Counted from the first letter of the stretch, positions 27,632-36,547 are shown. The stretch: DNA of 64,000 nt from Clostridia bacterium (GCA_029239755.1 JARBUI010000002.1:62001-126000), one strand, 5' to 3'. The notes: generated by a model not told the origin, from the sequence alone. Numbers and translations are program-made.

Positions 27632-27699
27632 CTAAAAATCTCCTCCTTTAAAAGTTGTCTTACCTAAATTGTATTTTAAAGAAGGAGTCATTATTCACA

Positions 27700-29856
27700 T
27701 TACTCTGATGTTTTTACAACTATTGGACTATTTTTTTCTACTTTATGTCCTGCCTTAGGAACTTGCTTAATAATTGTGCCATTCCCCGCTCCATTAATTG
27801 CAAATGTATCTCCAACTAATAGTTTAGCATCTTCTATTGTAAGTCCCAGCAAATTAGGTACTTGCATAATTCTGTCCGGCGCTTCAGTTTGTACATATAA
27901 TTTAACCTCAGAATCTTTTGGCAAAGTAATCCCCTCAGCTGGGTACTGGGAAGTAACCTTGCTGCCTATTCCAATAACTTCATAACCCAGGGCTAACCTA
28001 TCCAGTTCTTCACTTGCCTTATAGATATCCATATTGATAAGATTAGGTACCTTACTTAGTTTTTCATCAGTCATTTGCTCGCTATTTGCAAGTTCAATTT
28101 CTAAATATGGCAAAATATTAACCATCATATCTTTAAATGCCTTTGACGGCACCCCTGAATGTTCGGGAATTTCGTCAAATACTACAAGACCAACTACTTG
28201 AGGATTATTTATTGGCGCATATCCTATAAAAGATAAAACATATTTCTCCTCCTCACGAGGCTGCTTTTGTGCTGTACCTGTTTTACCCCCAATATTGTAC
28301 CCAGTAATATTTGCATTGCCCCCTGTTCCTTCATCAATAACCTTTTTAAGATACATTGCCAGCGTTTTTGAAGTTTCAGCCGAAATAACCTGCCTTTTTA
28401 CTGTGGTTTTATTTTGATAGATCATTTCATTATCATCATTCACTAAACCGGATACTACATAGGGCTTAAGCAAATAACCCCCATTAATAACAGATGAAAA
28501 AGCCATAATAAGCTGTAATGGCGTACATGTAAATCCCTGTCCAATAGAGTAAGTTGCCTTTTCAATAGGACCTAGTTTTTGATGGAGCAAGCCTTGTTCT
28601 TCTCCAGGCAGCTCTATATCAGTAAGCTGTCCAAATCCATATCGATTCATATATTTCAAAAATGCAGCTGAGTCCATATGGCTTCCAATATCAATCATCC
28701 CTACATTACAAGAGTTGGCTAATACTTGTTCTAAGGTTTGCTCACCATGCCCTTCTCTTTTCCAGCATCTTATAGGCGCCAGCCCTTCTACGACTACTTT
28801 AGATCCATTACATGTATATTTGGCTTCTTTATCTATCATGCTTTCATCTAATGCCCCAGCCACTAAAAGCGGCTTAAAAGTTGATCCTGGTTCATATGTA
28901 CTTTGTATATTAAAATTTTTCCAAGCATTGTTCAGTTTATCTGACTTTTCAGCATCGGTTAGCGCATTCCAGACTTCTTTACCTAACTGTTCTTCTAAAA
29001 CATTATAGCGGTTTGGATTGAAATTCGGATACGAATACATACTATATATTTCCCCGCTATTGGGGTTCATGATGATAGCTGAAGCATTAATCGGTTTATA
29101 TTCATTAATATACTTCTTCATAGCTGACTCTACGTATTGCTGAATAACTTCGTCAATTGTTAAAACAACTTTTGCTCCATTTTCTGCGGCTTTAACTTCT
29201 GTGGTTACAATCTGTTCATCTTGCAGCTGTGAAAAAACTCTTCCTGGTTTACCAAGAATATAGTCGTTATATTGTTGTTCAATACCGTATTGTCCCTCAC
29301 CATTCTTATTAAAAAACCCTATGAGCTGAGCAGCGAATTCTCCTTTTGGGTACTTTCTGGCAAAGCTCTCTTCAAACCAAACACCCTTTAAGCCTTTTTC
29401 CTTTAATATCTCAGTTTTTTCACTGCTAATATTTTTACTTATAACACTGTATCTTAACTTAGCATTATCTGCCACAAACTTGCTAATTGTTGCTTCAGGA
29501 ATATTAATCACTTTAGATAATGTTTGGTAAATGGCTATTTTCGTAGCTTCCTCTAAACCTAGTATGACTTTAGGGTCTAGAATAATATCATAGGTTAATA
29601 CACTGGCTGCTATTGTATTATTATTCCTGTCAACTATATTGCCTCTTTGCGGACTGATTTCATCTTCCTGGCCGACCATTCTGCTCAAAACTTCTTTTTG
29701 GTAATCTTCACCCTTTTTAAGCTTAATCGTTGTAACCTGATATCCCATATAAATGATTGCTGTCAAAAAAAACATCCCTATAAAAAATATACGCCTATTA
29801 AGGCGTGTTTTGTTTAGTGTGAAATAAGTTTTCTTGTTTTTATATTTATTTTCCAT
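27700..29856 (-). CDS. pbpB: Division penicillin-binding protein (PBP2B/FtsI-like)
   Basis: Class B PBP of 718 residues, the probable septal transpeptidase. It has an N-terminal transmembrane helix (RIFFIGMFFLTAIIYMGYQ), a dimerisation domain with SPQRGNIVDRNNNTIA, and a transpeptidase domain with EPGSTFK, NSCNVG and GGKTGTAQ. Two PASTA domains follow (from KVPNLINMD and from QVPNLLGLT). The two-PASTA layout and the position after ftsL fit PBP2B/FtsI. It is a tandem paralogue of the SpoVD-like gene, 68 bases apart. Confidence 0.92.
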   Translation of the reverse strand: MENKYKNKKTYFTLNKTRLNRRIFFIGMFFLTAIIYMGYQVTTIKLKKGEDYQKEVLSRMVGQEDEISPQRGNIVDRNNNTIAASVLTYDIILDPKVILGLEEATKIAIYQTLSKVINIPEATISKFVADNAKLRYSVISKNISSEKTEILKEKGLKGVWFEESFARKYPKGEFAAQLIGFFNKNGEGQYGIEQQYNDYILGKPGRVFSQLQDEQIVTTEVKAAENGAKVVLTIDEVIQQYVESAMKKYINEYKPINASAIIMNPNSGEIYSMYSYPNFNPNRYNVLEEQLGKEVWNALTDAEKSDKLNNAWKNFNIQSTYEPGSTFKPLLVAGALDESMIDKEAKYTCNGSKVVVEGLAPIRCWKREGHGEQTLEQVLANSCNVGMIDIGSHMDSAAFLKYMNRYGFGQLTDIELPGEEQGLLHQKLGPIEKATYSIGQGFTCTPLQLIMAFSSVINGGYLLKPYVVSGLVNDDNEMIYQNKTTVKRQVISAETSKTLAMYLKKVIDEGTGGNANITGYNIGGKTGTAQKQPREEEKYVLSFIGYAPINNPQVVGLVVFDEIPEHSGVPSKAFKDMMVNILPYLEIELANSEQMTDEKLSKVPNLINMDIYKASEELDRLALGYEVIGIGSKVTSQYPAEGITLPKDSEVKLYVQTEAPDRIMQVPNLLGLTIEDAKLLVGDTFAINGAGNGTIIKQVPKAGHKVEKNSPIVVKTSE

Positions 29857-29870
29857 AGATATTCCTCACC

Positions 29871-30299
29871 TTATTTATCATATACAGTATAGCTTTGCTT
29901 AGGCAGCTCTATATATACAATTTGATGCGGCAAAGGCTCACGCATGCCTAACTCTCTTGAAGCTCGGTTCCTTATATAATCCAGATTAAGGTTTTCTGAT
30001 ATTTTAGATTCAGTAAAACTCATTGCACTTTTTAATTCTCTTATTTCTCCTTTAAGAGTCTGTAGCTCGTCCTGCTTTGTAACAAGCGAAGAATACATAT
30101 AAATATACACAAATGCACATATAAATGCCATCATGCCACATAGACTTAGCTGAAATCCAAAAACAACATCCGGTTTTTTTCTTGGTTCTACAGCAGGTCT
30201 ATGATTAGGCTCAATATTAGGTTTCGGTATTGCTTGATAATACGCTTCGGCTTCACTGCCGTATTGATACATGTAGCTTCTTTGTATATTCTGTGCCAT
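29871..30299 (-). CDS. ftsL: Cell division protein FtsL
   Basis: Small bitopic protein of 142 residues between rsmH and the FtsI-like gene, the standard FtsL position. It has a proline-rich cytoplasmic tail, one membrane helix (LSLCGMMAFICAFVYIYMY, about 53-71), then a heptad coiled coil (LVTKQDELQTLKGEIRELKSAM) and the RASRELGMREP motif common in FtsL/FtsB-type proteins. Sequence conservation is low in this family; the assignment rests on layout and location. Confidence 0.85.
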   Translation of the reverse strand: MAQNIQRSYMYQYGSEAEAYYQAIPKPNIEPNHRPAVEPRKKPDVVFGFQLSLCGMMAFICAFVYIYMYSSLVTKQDELQTLKGEIRELKSAMSFTESKISENLNLDYIRNRASRELGMREPLPHQIVYIELPKQSYTVYDK

Positions 30300-30313
30300 T
30301 AACTATCCCCCCA

Positions 30314-31249
30314 TTATAGCTTTTCAATAATTCTTAATTTTGCACTCCTTGAACGCGGATTAGTTTCTATTTCTTCATCGGACGGTAAAATCGGTTTTTT
30401 AGTAATAATCTTTACTTGAGGCGTCTTACCACATATACAAACTGGAAAGTTTTTAGAACAGGTACAAGGATCCTCAAGTTTCTTAAATACATGTTTTACA
30501 ATTCTATCTTCTAAAGAATGGAAAGTAATAATGCACAGCCTTCCCCCTGAACTTAGTTTCCCTATAACCTCCGTTATGGTTGGCTCAATAATTTCTAGTT
30601 CTCTATTTACTGCAATACGAATGGCTTGAAAAGTTCTTTTAGCGGGATGAGGCCCATCTTTTCTAGCTCCGCTTGGTATGGCACTTTTGATAATATCTAC
30701 TAAATCATATGTTGTACGAATAGGATGATTTTCTCTTTTCTCTACAATAAAGCTTGCTATGCGCCTTGCCCAATTCTCTTCACCATAATCTTTGATAATC
30801 CTAAAAAGTTCATTTTCTGATAGCTCATTAACAATATGGTAGGCAGTATAAGTATCTTCCTGATTCATTCTCATATCTAATGGTGCATCATGCATATAAG
30901 AAAAACCTCTTATGGGTTCATCCAGCTGATGTGAAGAAACGCCTAAATCAATGAGCATACCATCAATTTTTTCAATATCCAAATCCTCTAAGATATCACT
31001 TATCTTTTCAAAGTTACTGTTAATAATGGATACTTTTGGCATTGCATTTTCTAACCTAATCTTTGATGCTTCTAAAGCATTCTTGTCTTGATCAATGCCT
31101 ATTAAATGTCCATTTTCAGAAAGATGTCTGCATATTTCACTAGCATGTCCAGCTCCTCCCAAGGTTCCATCTACATATATACCATCAGGATTTATCTTCA
31201 AACCTAGAATACATTCGTCGCGTAAAACAGGTACATGTTCAAATTTCAT
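30314..31249 (-). CDS. rsmH: 16S rRNA (cytosine1402-N4)-methyltransferase
   Basis: RsmH (MraW) methylates N4 of C1402 in 16S rRNA. The 311 residues are full length. Hallmarks are [27 protein letters not shown] (SAM site), [23 protein letters not shown] in part, the [11 protein letters not shown] helix, and the C-terminal [12 protein letters not shown] and [10 protein letters not shown] blocks. It lies 11 bases after mraZ. Confidence 0.97.
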   Translation of the reverse strand: MKFEHVPVLRDECILGLKINPDGIYVDGTLGGAGHASEICRHLSENGHLIGIDQDKNALEASKIRLENAMPKVSIINSNFEKISDILEDLDIEKIDGMLIDLGVSSHQLDEPIRGFSYMHDAPLDMRMNQEDTYTAYHIVNELSENELFRIIKDYGEENWARRIASFIVEKRENHPIRTTYDLVDIIKSAIPSGARKDGPHPAKRTFQAIRIAVNRELEIIEPTITEVIGKLSSGGRLCIITFHSLEDRIVKHVFKKLEDPCTCSKNFPVCICGKTPQVKIITKKPILPSDEEIETNPRSRSAKLRIIEKL

Positions 31250-31260
31250 TTTTATCCCCT

Positions 31261-31689
31261 TTATATTCCTAGTTCTTCCATCTGCTGTGCAATGGTTTCT
31301 GCACTAAATTCTTCTTCGTTATAATCATTCCACTTATCTATACTCCAAACCTCAACTCTATTACTCATACCTATAAATACTATGTCTTTTTCAATCTCAG
31401 AATATACCCTTAAATTGTTCGGTATAAGTATTCTCCCTTGTTTATCAGTATTGCATTCTATAGCTCCCGACAAAAAAAAGCGAACAAATTTTCTTGCATT
31501 AGTATTAGTAAGCGGAAGCTGTTTAAGTTTTTGCTCAAAAATCGTCCACTCCGTTAATGGATAAATAAATAAACACCCATCCAGCCCTTTCGTGAGAATA
31601 AATACCTCTCCTAATTTTTCTCTATATTTAGAAGGGACAATAACTCTTCCTTTTTCATCTAAGCTATGTTTATACTCCCCAATAAACAT
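31261..31689 (-). CDS. mraZ: Transcriptional regulator MraZ
   Basis: Double-SpoVT/AbrB-fold DNA-binding protein, about 142 residues, that controls the division/cell-wall cluster by binding its own promoter. Two repeats are visible: [21 protein letters not shown] at the N-terminus and the second [13 protein letters not shown]. The ATG at 31689 gives the canonical N-terminus; a longer frame upstream runs through the operator. It is the first gene of the dcw cluster. Confidence 0.96.
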   Translation of the reverse strand: MFIGEYKHSLDEKGRVIVPSKYREKLGEVFILTKGLDGCLFIYPLTEWTIFEQKLKQLPLTNTNARKFVRFFLSGAIECNTDKQGRILIPNNLRVYSEIEKDIVFIGMSNRVEVWSIDKWNDYNEEEFSAETIAQQMEELGI

Positions 31690-31690
31690 G

Positions 31691-31730
31691 TACCACTTCA
31701 CTCCACTTCTGCCCACTTCTCACCATTTTC
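31691..31730 (-). promoter_or_regulatory. MraZ operator, four 10-bp repeats
   Basis: On the minus strand TGG recurs with an exact 10-bp period four times (complement CCA at 31693, 31703, 31713 and 31723), three of them as GAAGTGG. MraZ is known to bind direct repeats of a TGGG-type box just upstream of its gene. The array covers the expected transcription start, so autorepression is likely. Confidence 0.75.
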
Positions 31731-31734
31731 TTTT

Positions 31735-31763
31735 ATTTTATGCTTTTCAGAGGTAAAATTCAA
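31735..31763 (-). promoter_or_regulatory. mraZ (dcw cluster) promoter
   Basis: On the minus strand TTGAAT (31763-31758), a 17-base spacer and TAAAAT (31740-31735) form a good housekeeping promoter. The start site would fall within the MraZ operator. Confidence 0.7.
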
Positions 31764-31802
31764 GCTAAATTTGAATAAATATTAATTTCTTTATTCTAAA
31801 TA

Positions 31803-31840
31803 CACAAAAAAAGAACTAGCCTATTATAGAGCTAGTCCCT
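31803..31840 (-). terminator. Terminator after the Spo0E-like gene
   Basis: On the minus strand GGACTAGC pairs with GCTAGTTC across a short loop, followed by a run of seven T. It lies between the small gene and the mraZ promoter. Confidence 0.75.
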
Positions 31841-31855
31841 TATTATAAAATCACA

Positions 31856-32017
31856 TTAATTATTATTAAGATTTCTATAGTATTTAACTATTTCTTTATC
31901 AAGTTTTAAACTGAGCGTGTAAATAGGTTTAGTATTGTATCTTGAAAATCCTGTTGTCCCTAAAATCCTGTTTAAGTTTTCCTGCATGCATAAGATATTT
32001 TTTTTCATGTCTTTCAT
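31856..32017 (-). CDS. Spo0E-like aspartyl-phosphate phosphatase
   Basis: A 53-residue protein. The C-terminal helix SLKLDKEIVKYYR (35-47) resembles the Spo0E signature in which a serine-x-x-leucine-aspartate core is followed by a helix ending in tyrosines; the first helix (NILCMQENLNRIL) also fits. Spo0E-family proteins dephosphorylate Spo0A and so delay sporulation. GGGGGA lies eight bases before the ATG and a terminator follows. The match is to a short motif, so other small helical proteins remain possible. Confidence 0.65.
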   Translation of the reverse strand: MKDMKKNILCMQENLNRILGTTGFSRYNTKPIYTLSLKLDKEIVKYYRNLNNN

Positions 32018-32128
32018 ATCAAATCCCCCTTAAAAATAAAACAAAAAAGTGAACAAATAATCTATATATTTAGTATTATAATATCTCATTTGGAAAAAAT
32101 CAACAATTATTCTCATAATTTGGATAAT

Positions 32129-32980
32129 TTATTCTTTGTTAGCAAGCTTTCGACACATAATTATTCCAATTATTCCCAGTATTATGGATAATATGGCAAC
32201 AACTTGAGAAATAGCTATATGGGTAGTCCCAATGAGCAGCTGGTCTGTCCTTAATCCTTCTATCCAGAAACGCCCTACTCCATATCCAATCAAATACAAA
32301 AGAAATATTTCACCATCCGCTTTTCTATATTTTCTATAGGCAAATAACAAAGCAAGCAGTACTATATTCCAGCATGATTCATAGAAAAATGTTGGATGTA
32401 CTTGTATATACTCTCCGCCAAAAGCTGTTTGCAGGTGACTTAATATATTCTCTGAGAGCGGCAGTTTAGCTTCTTGTTTAAGTATTCTCATTGCAAAGAT
32501 ACTATTTGTATAATCACCAAAGGCTTCCTTGTTTACAAAATTACCATATCTTCCAATTGCTTGTCCTAGAACAAGGCCATAAGCTGCAATATCTGCAAAT
32601 TTCCAAAAGTTTAATTTCTTCTTTCTAGTATAGACCACTGCAACAATAACTGAAATAATAACAGCTCCATATATAGCTATGCCGCCTTGTCTTATATTAA
32701 ATATCTCAATAAGATTATCCTTATAATAACCAAAGTTGAATGCAACATAATAGGCTCTCGCCCCAATAAGTGCAAAAATGATGTCATATAAAATAAAGTC
32801 AATAATAATATCTGAATCTAAATTCTCCTTTTTTGCTATATAACTAGCCAAGGCTGTTCCTAATACAATACCAGTAGTAAGTATAATTCCATACCAGTAA
32901 ACGGGTAATCCAAATACTTTAAATGCAATTGAGTTAATATTAAAATAGAGATTTAAATGTGGAAAATATATATTTGGCAT
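32129..32980 (-). CDS. lgt: Prolipoprotein diacylglyceryl transferase
   Basis: Membrane enzyme attaching diacylglycerol to the lipobox cysteine of prolipoproteins, 283 residues with about seven membrane helices. The family signature is clear: GRYGNFVNKEAFGD, with IRQGGIAIYGA before it and YGVGRFWIEGLRTDQL near the end. AGGAGG precedes the ATG. It appears to be a single-gene unit. Confidence 0.96.
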   Translation of the reverse strand: MPNIYFPHLNLYFNINSIAFKVFGLPVYWYGIILTTGIVLGTALASYIAKKENLDSDIIIDFILYDIIFALIGARAYYVAFNFGYYKDNLIEIFNIRQGGIAIYGAVIISVIVAVVYTRKKKLNFWKFADIAAYGLVLGQAIGRYGNFVNKEAFGDYTNSIFAMRILKQEAKLPLSENILSHLQTAFGGEYIQVHPTFFYESCWNIVLLALLFAYRKYRKADGEIFLLYLIGYGVGRFWIEGLRTDQLLIGTTHIAISQVVAILSIILGIIGIIMCRKLANKE

Positions 32981-33118
32981 AACATTCCTCCTTTTTTATC
33001 CTATTCATTATATTGTATTTATAGGATGATGTAAATGTCTATATGAATTATAGAATAATTAATGCCTTATTTATTTATAATAAACATGTAGTATATCATC
33101 ATACAAGGAGGCTATACC

Positions 33119-33286
33119 ATGGTACCAAAAGCAAGACATTATCGCGTCGTGTCCCGAAATAAAAGTGCTTCACCAAAACCTATTTTGTCTATTAATGAAA
33201 GCAACTTAACCCTATTATCATGTCTCGCGCTTATCATCTGGATTTTTGGGATGATCATAGGATACGCATTATCGCATAATAAATAA
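33119..33286 (+). CDS. 55-residue single-pass membrane protein
   Basis: Unrecognised small protein on the plus strand. A basic N-terminus (VPKARHYRVVSRNK) is followed by one hydrophobic helix (LTLLSCLALIIWIFGMIIGYAL, about 30-51). AAGGAGG lies six bases before the ATG, which is strong support for translation. The last codons form the left arm of a 26-bp inverted repeat that probably ends the transcript. Confidence 0.65.
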   Translation: MVPKARHYRVVSRNKSASPKPILSINESNLTLLSCLALIIWIFGMIIGYALSHNK

Positions 33287-33325
33287 AACTGCATTTTATT
33301 GCAGTTTTATTTATTATGCGATAAT
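33268..33325 (+). terminator. 26-bp perfect inverted repeat
   Basis: Perfect 26-bp arms (33268-33293 and 33300-33325) with a six-base loop. The left arm includes the last six codons and stop of the 55-residue membrane protein gene. The length is greater than needed for a terminator, so it may also act as a protein-binding palindrome or RNA-stability element. Confidence 0.65.
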
Positions 33326-33490
33326 ATATAGATTGTGATAATATAGATACCATGAATAAGCTATACATTACATCATAATATGATACATACATGCTAGAAG
33401 GTATTATGACAAAGCTCATTAATGATATCAGCCTATACAATATATAATAAGTATGTAAACTGTTACATGCTTTAAGGAAGGATGAATTTT

Positions 33491-34585
33491 ATGAAATTAG
33501 GAATCGTTGGTCTTCCTAACGTTGGAAAAAGTACTTTATTTAATGCATTAACCCGTGCTGGAGCTGAATCTGCTAATTATCCTTTTTGCACCATTGAACC
33601 TAATGTGGGGGTTGTAGCAGTACCAGATGAAAGATTAGCTGTCCTTGAAAAGATGTATGATTCAAAAAAAGTTGTCCCAGCTATTGTAGAGTTTGTTGAC
33701 ATAGCAGGCCTAATCAAGGGAGCAAGCAAAGGTGAGGGTCTCGGCAATCAATTTTTGTCTCACATCCGAGAAGTAGATGCTATTGTTCAAGTTGTAAGAT
33801 GCTTTGAAAATGAAAATATTGTTCATGTTGATAAAACAGTAGATCCTATTCGCGATATCGAAACTATTAACTTAGAGCTTGCATTTGCAGATATGGATGT
33901 TCTTGAAAGAAGGATTTCCAAAACAGCTAAAACAGCTAAGGCAGATAAAGCTGCTGCTGAAGAACTTGAAATATTACAAAGAATTTATAAAGTTCTAGAA
34001 GAAGGTGAATCTGCCAGAACATTACTAGGCGAATCTCCTGAAACAGATGCTTTTATAAAGTCTTTAGGTCTTATTACAACAAAACCTGTTTTATATGCTG
34101 CTAACATATCTGAAGAAGATCTCATTGCGCAAATAGAAAATGATTATGTTAAAGAAGTTCGTGCCTTTGCAGAAAAAGAAGGGTCTGAAGCTTTTGTTAT
34201 ATGTGCTCAAATTGAACAGGAACTTTCAGATTTACCTGATGATGAAAAAGAACTCTTCTTACAAGATTTAAATATTACCTCTACAGGATTTGACAGGCTT
34301 ATTGCTGCAAGTTACAAGCTATTAGGATTAATCAGTTATCTGACCGCAGGACAACAAGAAGTAAGAGCATGGACTATTACAGTAGGTACAAAAGCGCCAG
34401 GCGCTGCTGGTAAAATACATTCTGATTTTGAACGAGGTTTCATCCGAGCAGAAATTGTCAACTTCAATGACTTAGTGAATTCAGGCTCTTATACAGCTGC
34501 AAAAGAAAAAGGTCTCGTTCGTCTCGAAGGCAAAGAATATGTTGTACAAGACGGCGATATTATTTTATTTAGATTTAACGTGTAA
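33491..34585 (+). CDS. ychF: Redox-regulated ATPase YchF (Obg family)
   Basis: P-loop protein of 364 residues that prefers ATP and binds ribosomes. The G1 motif LGIVGLPNVGKSTLFNAL, the family-specific NYPFCTIEPNVGVV, the DIAGLIKGASKGEGLGNQFL switch II region, and the C-terminal TGS domain ending YVVQDGDIILFRFNV are all present. The ATG at 33491 is preferred, being nine bases after AAGGAAGG; an ATG three codons earlier is too close. Confidence 0.97.
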   Translation: MKLGIVGLPNVGKSTLFNALTRAGAESANYPFCTIEPNVGVVAVPDERLAVLEKMYDSKKVVPAIVEFVDIAGLIKGASKGEGLGNQFLSHIREVDAIVQVVRCFENENIVHVDKTVDPIRDIETINLELAFADMDVLERRISKTAKTAKADKAAAEELEILQRIYKVLEEGESARTLLGESPETDAFIKSLGLITTKPVLYAANISEEDLIAQIENDYVKEVRAFAEKEGSEAFVICAQIEQELSDLPDDEKELFLQDLNITSTGFDRLIAASYKLLGLISYLTAGQQEVRAWTITVGTKAPGAAGKIHSDFERGFIRAEIVNFNDLVNSGSYTAAKEKGLVRLEGKEYVVQDGDIILFRFNV

Positions 34586-34597
34586 ACAGCTGACTCC

Positions 34598-34628
34598 AAA
34601 CCCCTCTTAAGTTACTTGAGAGGGGTTT
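34598..34628 (+). terminator. Terminator after ychF
   Basis: A 10-bp stem AAACCCCTCT / AGAGGGGTTT followed by a short T run, 13 bases after the ychF stop. Confidence 0.85.
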
Positions 34629-34721
34629 TATTATACCTCCTTAAATTGCAAAAATTTCACTGTATAAAAGATCCTTTTATAAGAGAAAATAAGATCAGCA
34701 AACTAAAAAGGAGGAACAAAA

Positions 34722-34931
34722 ATGCATTTAAATACGAGGGATACTGTTCTAAAAAAAATGCTGGATGCTCAAGAAAATGTGCGGGATTATGAATCTTTTT
34801 CCAAACGACTAGACGAAGAAAATGACTCATACGCCGCTGAAGTTAAAAATATGTTTAAGGAGTTTGCCGAAGAATCAGGATTTCAAGCTCAGAAATTAAA
34901 AGAAGTTCTAGAAAAGTATGATAACCGTTAG
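34722..34931 (+). CDS. Small helical protein of unknown function
   Basis: A 69-residue acidic, fully helical protein (DTVLKKMLDAQENVRDYESF..., FQAQKLKEVLEKYDNR) with no cysteine and no membrane segment. AAAAAGGAGG precedes the ATG and a strong terminator follows, so expression is likely. Glu/Tyr spacing faintly recalls ferritin-like helices, but the protein is too short for a four-helix bundle unless it dimerises. No family assigned. Confidence 0.6.
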   Translation: MHLNTRDTVLKKMLDAQENVRDYESFSKRLDEENDSYAAEVKNMFKEFAEESGFQAQKLKEVLEKYDNR

Positions 34932-34984
34932 ATAGAATCATTAATAGCAATTTTATGCTCATTTTAAAATAATGACTGCACTAA

Positions 34985-35028
34985 TAAAGGAGCAGCAAAG
35001 ATCTAGTCAGATTTTTGCTGCTCCTTTA
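34985..35028. terminator. Bidirectional terminator
   Basis: A 15-bp perfect stem (34985-34999 and 35014-35028) with A and T runs on either side. It serves the small helical gene from the left and ytfJ from the right. Confidence 0.88.
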
Positions 35029-35031
35029 TTT

Positions 35032-35490
35032 TTATTCCTCCATTTTATGATACTCGTTTTCCTCGTCTTTTTTATCAGTTGCTTTAGAATGGGAAGCTTC
35101 TCCTGAGAACTTTGCCATAAAATCAGGCACCTTAGAAATAAGGCCTGGGATCATATCAATAAGTTTAGTCACACTGTCTTGACCTTTAATACTGATAAGC
35201 TGAGTGGTTCCATTTTGAATAACAAGCATCGCACTAGGACTGATTCTTGCTCCAAGTCCGCCTGCTCCAGCATCTGTACCACCATCAACCCTTCTTTCCT
35301 TTTCTTTATTTCTCTCACTAAACTTCGTTCTTGCTGTTGATCCGGTTGCAACACCAAAACTCACATCAACAAGTGGTACTAAAATAGTATTGTCAATATG
35401 AATAGGTTCTCCTACCACTGTTTTTGTTGTAATAAATCCTTCTAACTTTCCTATTAATCCGCTTAAGTCTTGATTAAGTTTATCCTGCAT
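35032..35490 (-). CDS. ytfJ: Sporulation protein YtfJ (GerW family)
   Basis: A 152-residue member of the YtfJ/GerW family, linked to spore properties in Bacillus. Signature segments are VVGEPIHIDNTILVPLVDVSFG and the glycine-rich GTDAGAGGLGARISPSAMLVI, with QLISIKG after it. It is co-transcribed with the DUF2953 gene one base upstream, a pairing (ytfI-ytfJ) seen in other spore formers. Confidence 0.93.
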   Translation of the reverse strand: MQDKLNQDLSGLIGKLEGFITTKTVVGEPIHIDNTILVPLVDVSFGVATGSTARTKFSERNKEKERRVDGGTDAGAGGLGARISPSAMLVIQNGTTQLISIKGQDSVTKLIDMIPGLISKVPDFMAKFSGEASHSKATDKKDEENEYHKMEE

Positions 35491-35491
35491 G

Positions 35492-36238
35492 TTAAGCTCC
35501 CTTTCTTGTTTTCAATAATAAGTGTATATAATCTCTTGTTTCTTTTTTTATTATAAACAGTATAACGATTTTTACTAAAGTAACCAGATAAAACCTGCCC
35601 TTAGCATAAATATTACCCCATACCCCTTCTTCATCATAACTGCCTTCAACAACACCATACCTATAATACCAAGGATATAAAAGCGTTAAGCCTGCGATTA
35701 ATTCTCCAGTATCCGCCGGATCTTCCCTGCCAATAGCGAGTTCAAAACTTAACTTAGAAGGCTTAAGCCACCGGAGTATCCTTTTGACAGCTACTAAAAT
35801 ATCTTTTATTAAAGCAAAAAAACGCTCATCCAAAAGCAAGTCTTTCATTACACGCCACTTGGTTGTCCCCGACTTACTTTCTCCTCTTTCATCACTTTCC
35901 TCTTCAACAACTTCCTTAGACACTACTTTTGCATTATCCGTTGTATTCTCTACCGCTTCTTTAGCAACCTCTTCGAAGTCATCCGTGTGATAACGATAAA
36001 CGACTTTACCAAGCACCTTAATGCGAGTATCTTGTTTACCATTTTCAAATACCCAGCTAGCCTTTATAAAACTTAAAAAACTAACCCTTAGACGAAAATA
36101 AGCATCATCATATTTTTCAAAGATACAGTCATACTTGATAGGTGCCAGTAATACCACAAGCAAAATAAAAGCTAACGCCAAAAATATCCCAAGCAACACG
36201 AGTAGCGTTACCTTTATTATTAGCCATAAAATACTCAT
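35492..36238 (-). CDS. ytfI: DUF2953 (YtfI-like) membrane protein
   Basis: About 248 residues with an N-terminal membrane helix (LWLIIKVTLLVLLGIFLALAFILL) and a second hydrophobic helix near the C-terminus (FYLVTLVKIVILFIIK). A DUF2953-type core includes KPSKLSFELAIGREDPADTGELIAG. The variable middle (80-115) is rich in Glu, Lys and Ser. The ATG at 36238 has GAGG six bases upstream and is chosen over a GTG four codons earlier. It is adjacent to ytfJ, as in Bacillus. Biochemical role unknown. Confidence 0.8.
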   Translation of the reverse strand: MSILWLIIKVTLLVLLGIFLALAFILLVVLLAPIKYDCIFEKYDDAYFRLRVSFLSFIKASWVFENGKQDTRIKVLGKVVYRYHTDDFEEVAKEAVENTTDNAKVVSKEVVEEESDERGESKSGTTKWRVMKDLLLDERFFALIKDILVAVKRILRWLKPSKLSFELAIGREDPADTGELIAGLTLLYPWYYRYGVVEGSYDEEGVWGNIYAKGRFYLVTLVKIVILFIIKKETRDYIHLLLKTRKGA

Positions 36239-36253
36239 TATACACCTCACCTG

Positions 36254-36547
36254 CTAGGTTTTTATCATATCGTAACTTAATGTTTTTGAATTATACAATG
36301 CATTAATTAATACACTTACCCGCTGCAGAGCCATTTCTTTAGACCTCGCCACCCCTACCAGATAGCAGTCCTTATAGTTATCTGTCAAATATTGACTCTC
36401 AACAATCTCAAATAACAAATGACTATTATAAGAGGTACAAATAAAATAAAAATGCCTCCTGCACCTATTCTGCATTCTAATTTGAGCCCTTCTCAGCTTA
36501 TTAAATCCCGCATTCTTTTCTACCCATAAATACTTTGATATTTTCAT
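36254..36547 (-). CDS. Hypothetical 97-residue protein
   Basis: Basic N-terminal half (KLRRAQIRMQNRCRRHFYF), then an ESQYLTDNYKDCYLVGVARSKEMALQRVSVLINALY region that looks like a compact alpha/beta unit. No family recognised. It lies 15 bases before the DUF2953 gene in the same direction and may be the first gene of that operon. No membrane helix or signal peptide is seen. Confidence 0.55.
   Translation of the reverse strand: MKISKYLWVEKNAGFNKLRRAQIRMQNRCRRHFYFICTSYNSHLLFEIVESQYLTDNYKDCYLVGVARSKEMALQRVSVLINALYNSKTLSYDMIKT

Noticed and set aside
33255..33440. 61-codon minus-strand frame
   Set aside because: Antisense to the small membrane protein and the long palindrome; no ribosome site.
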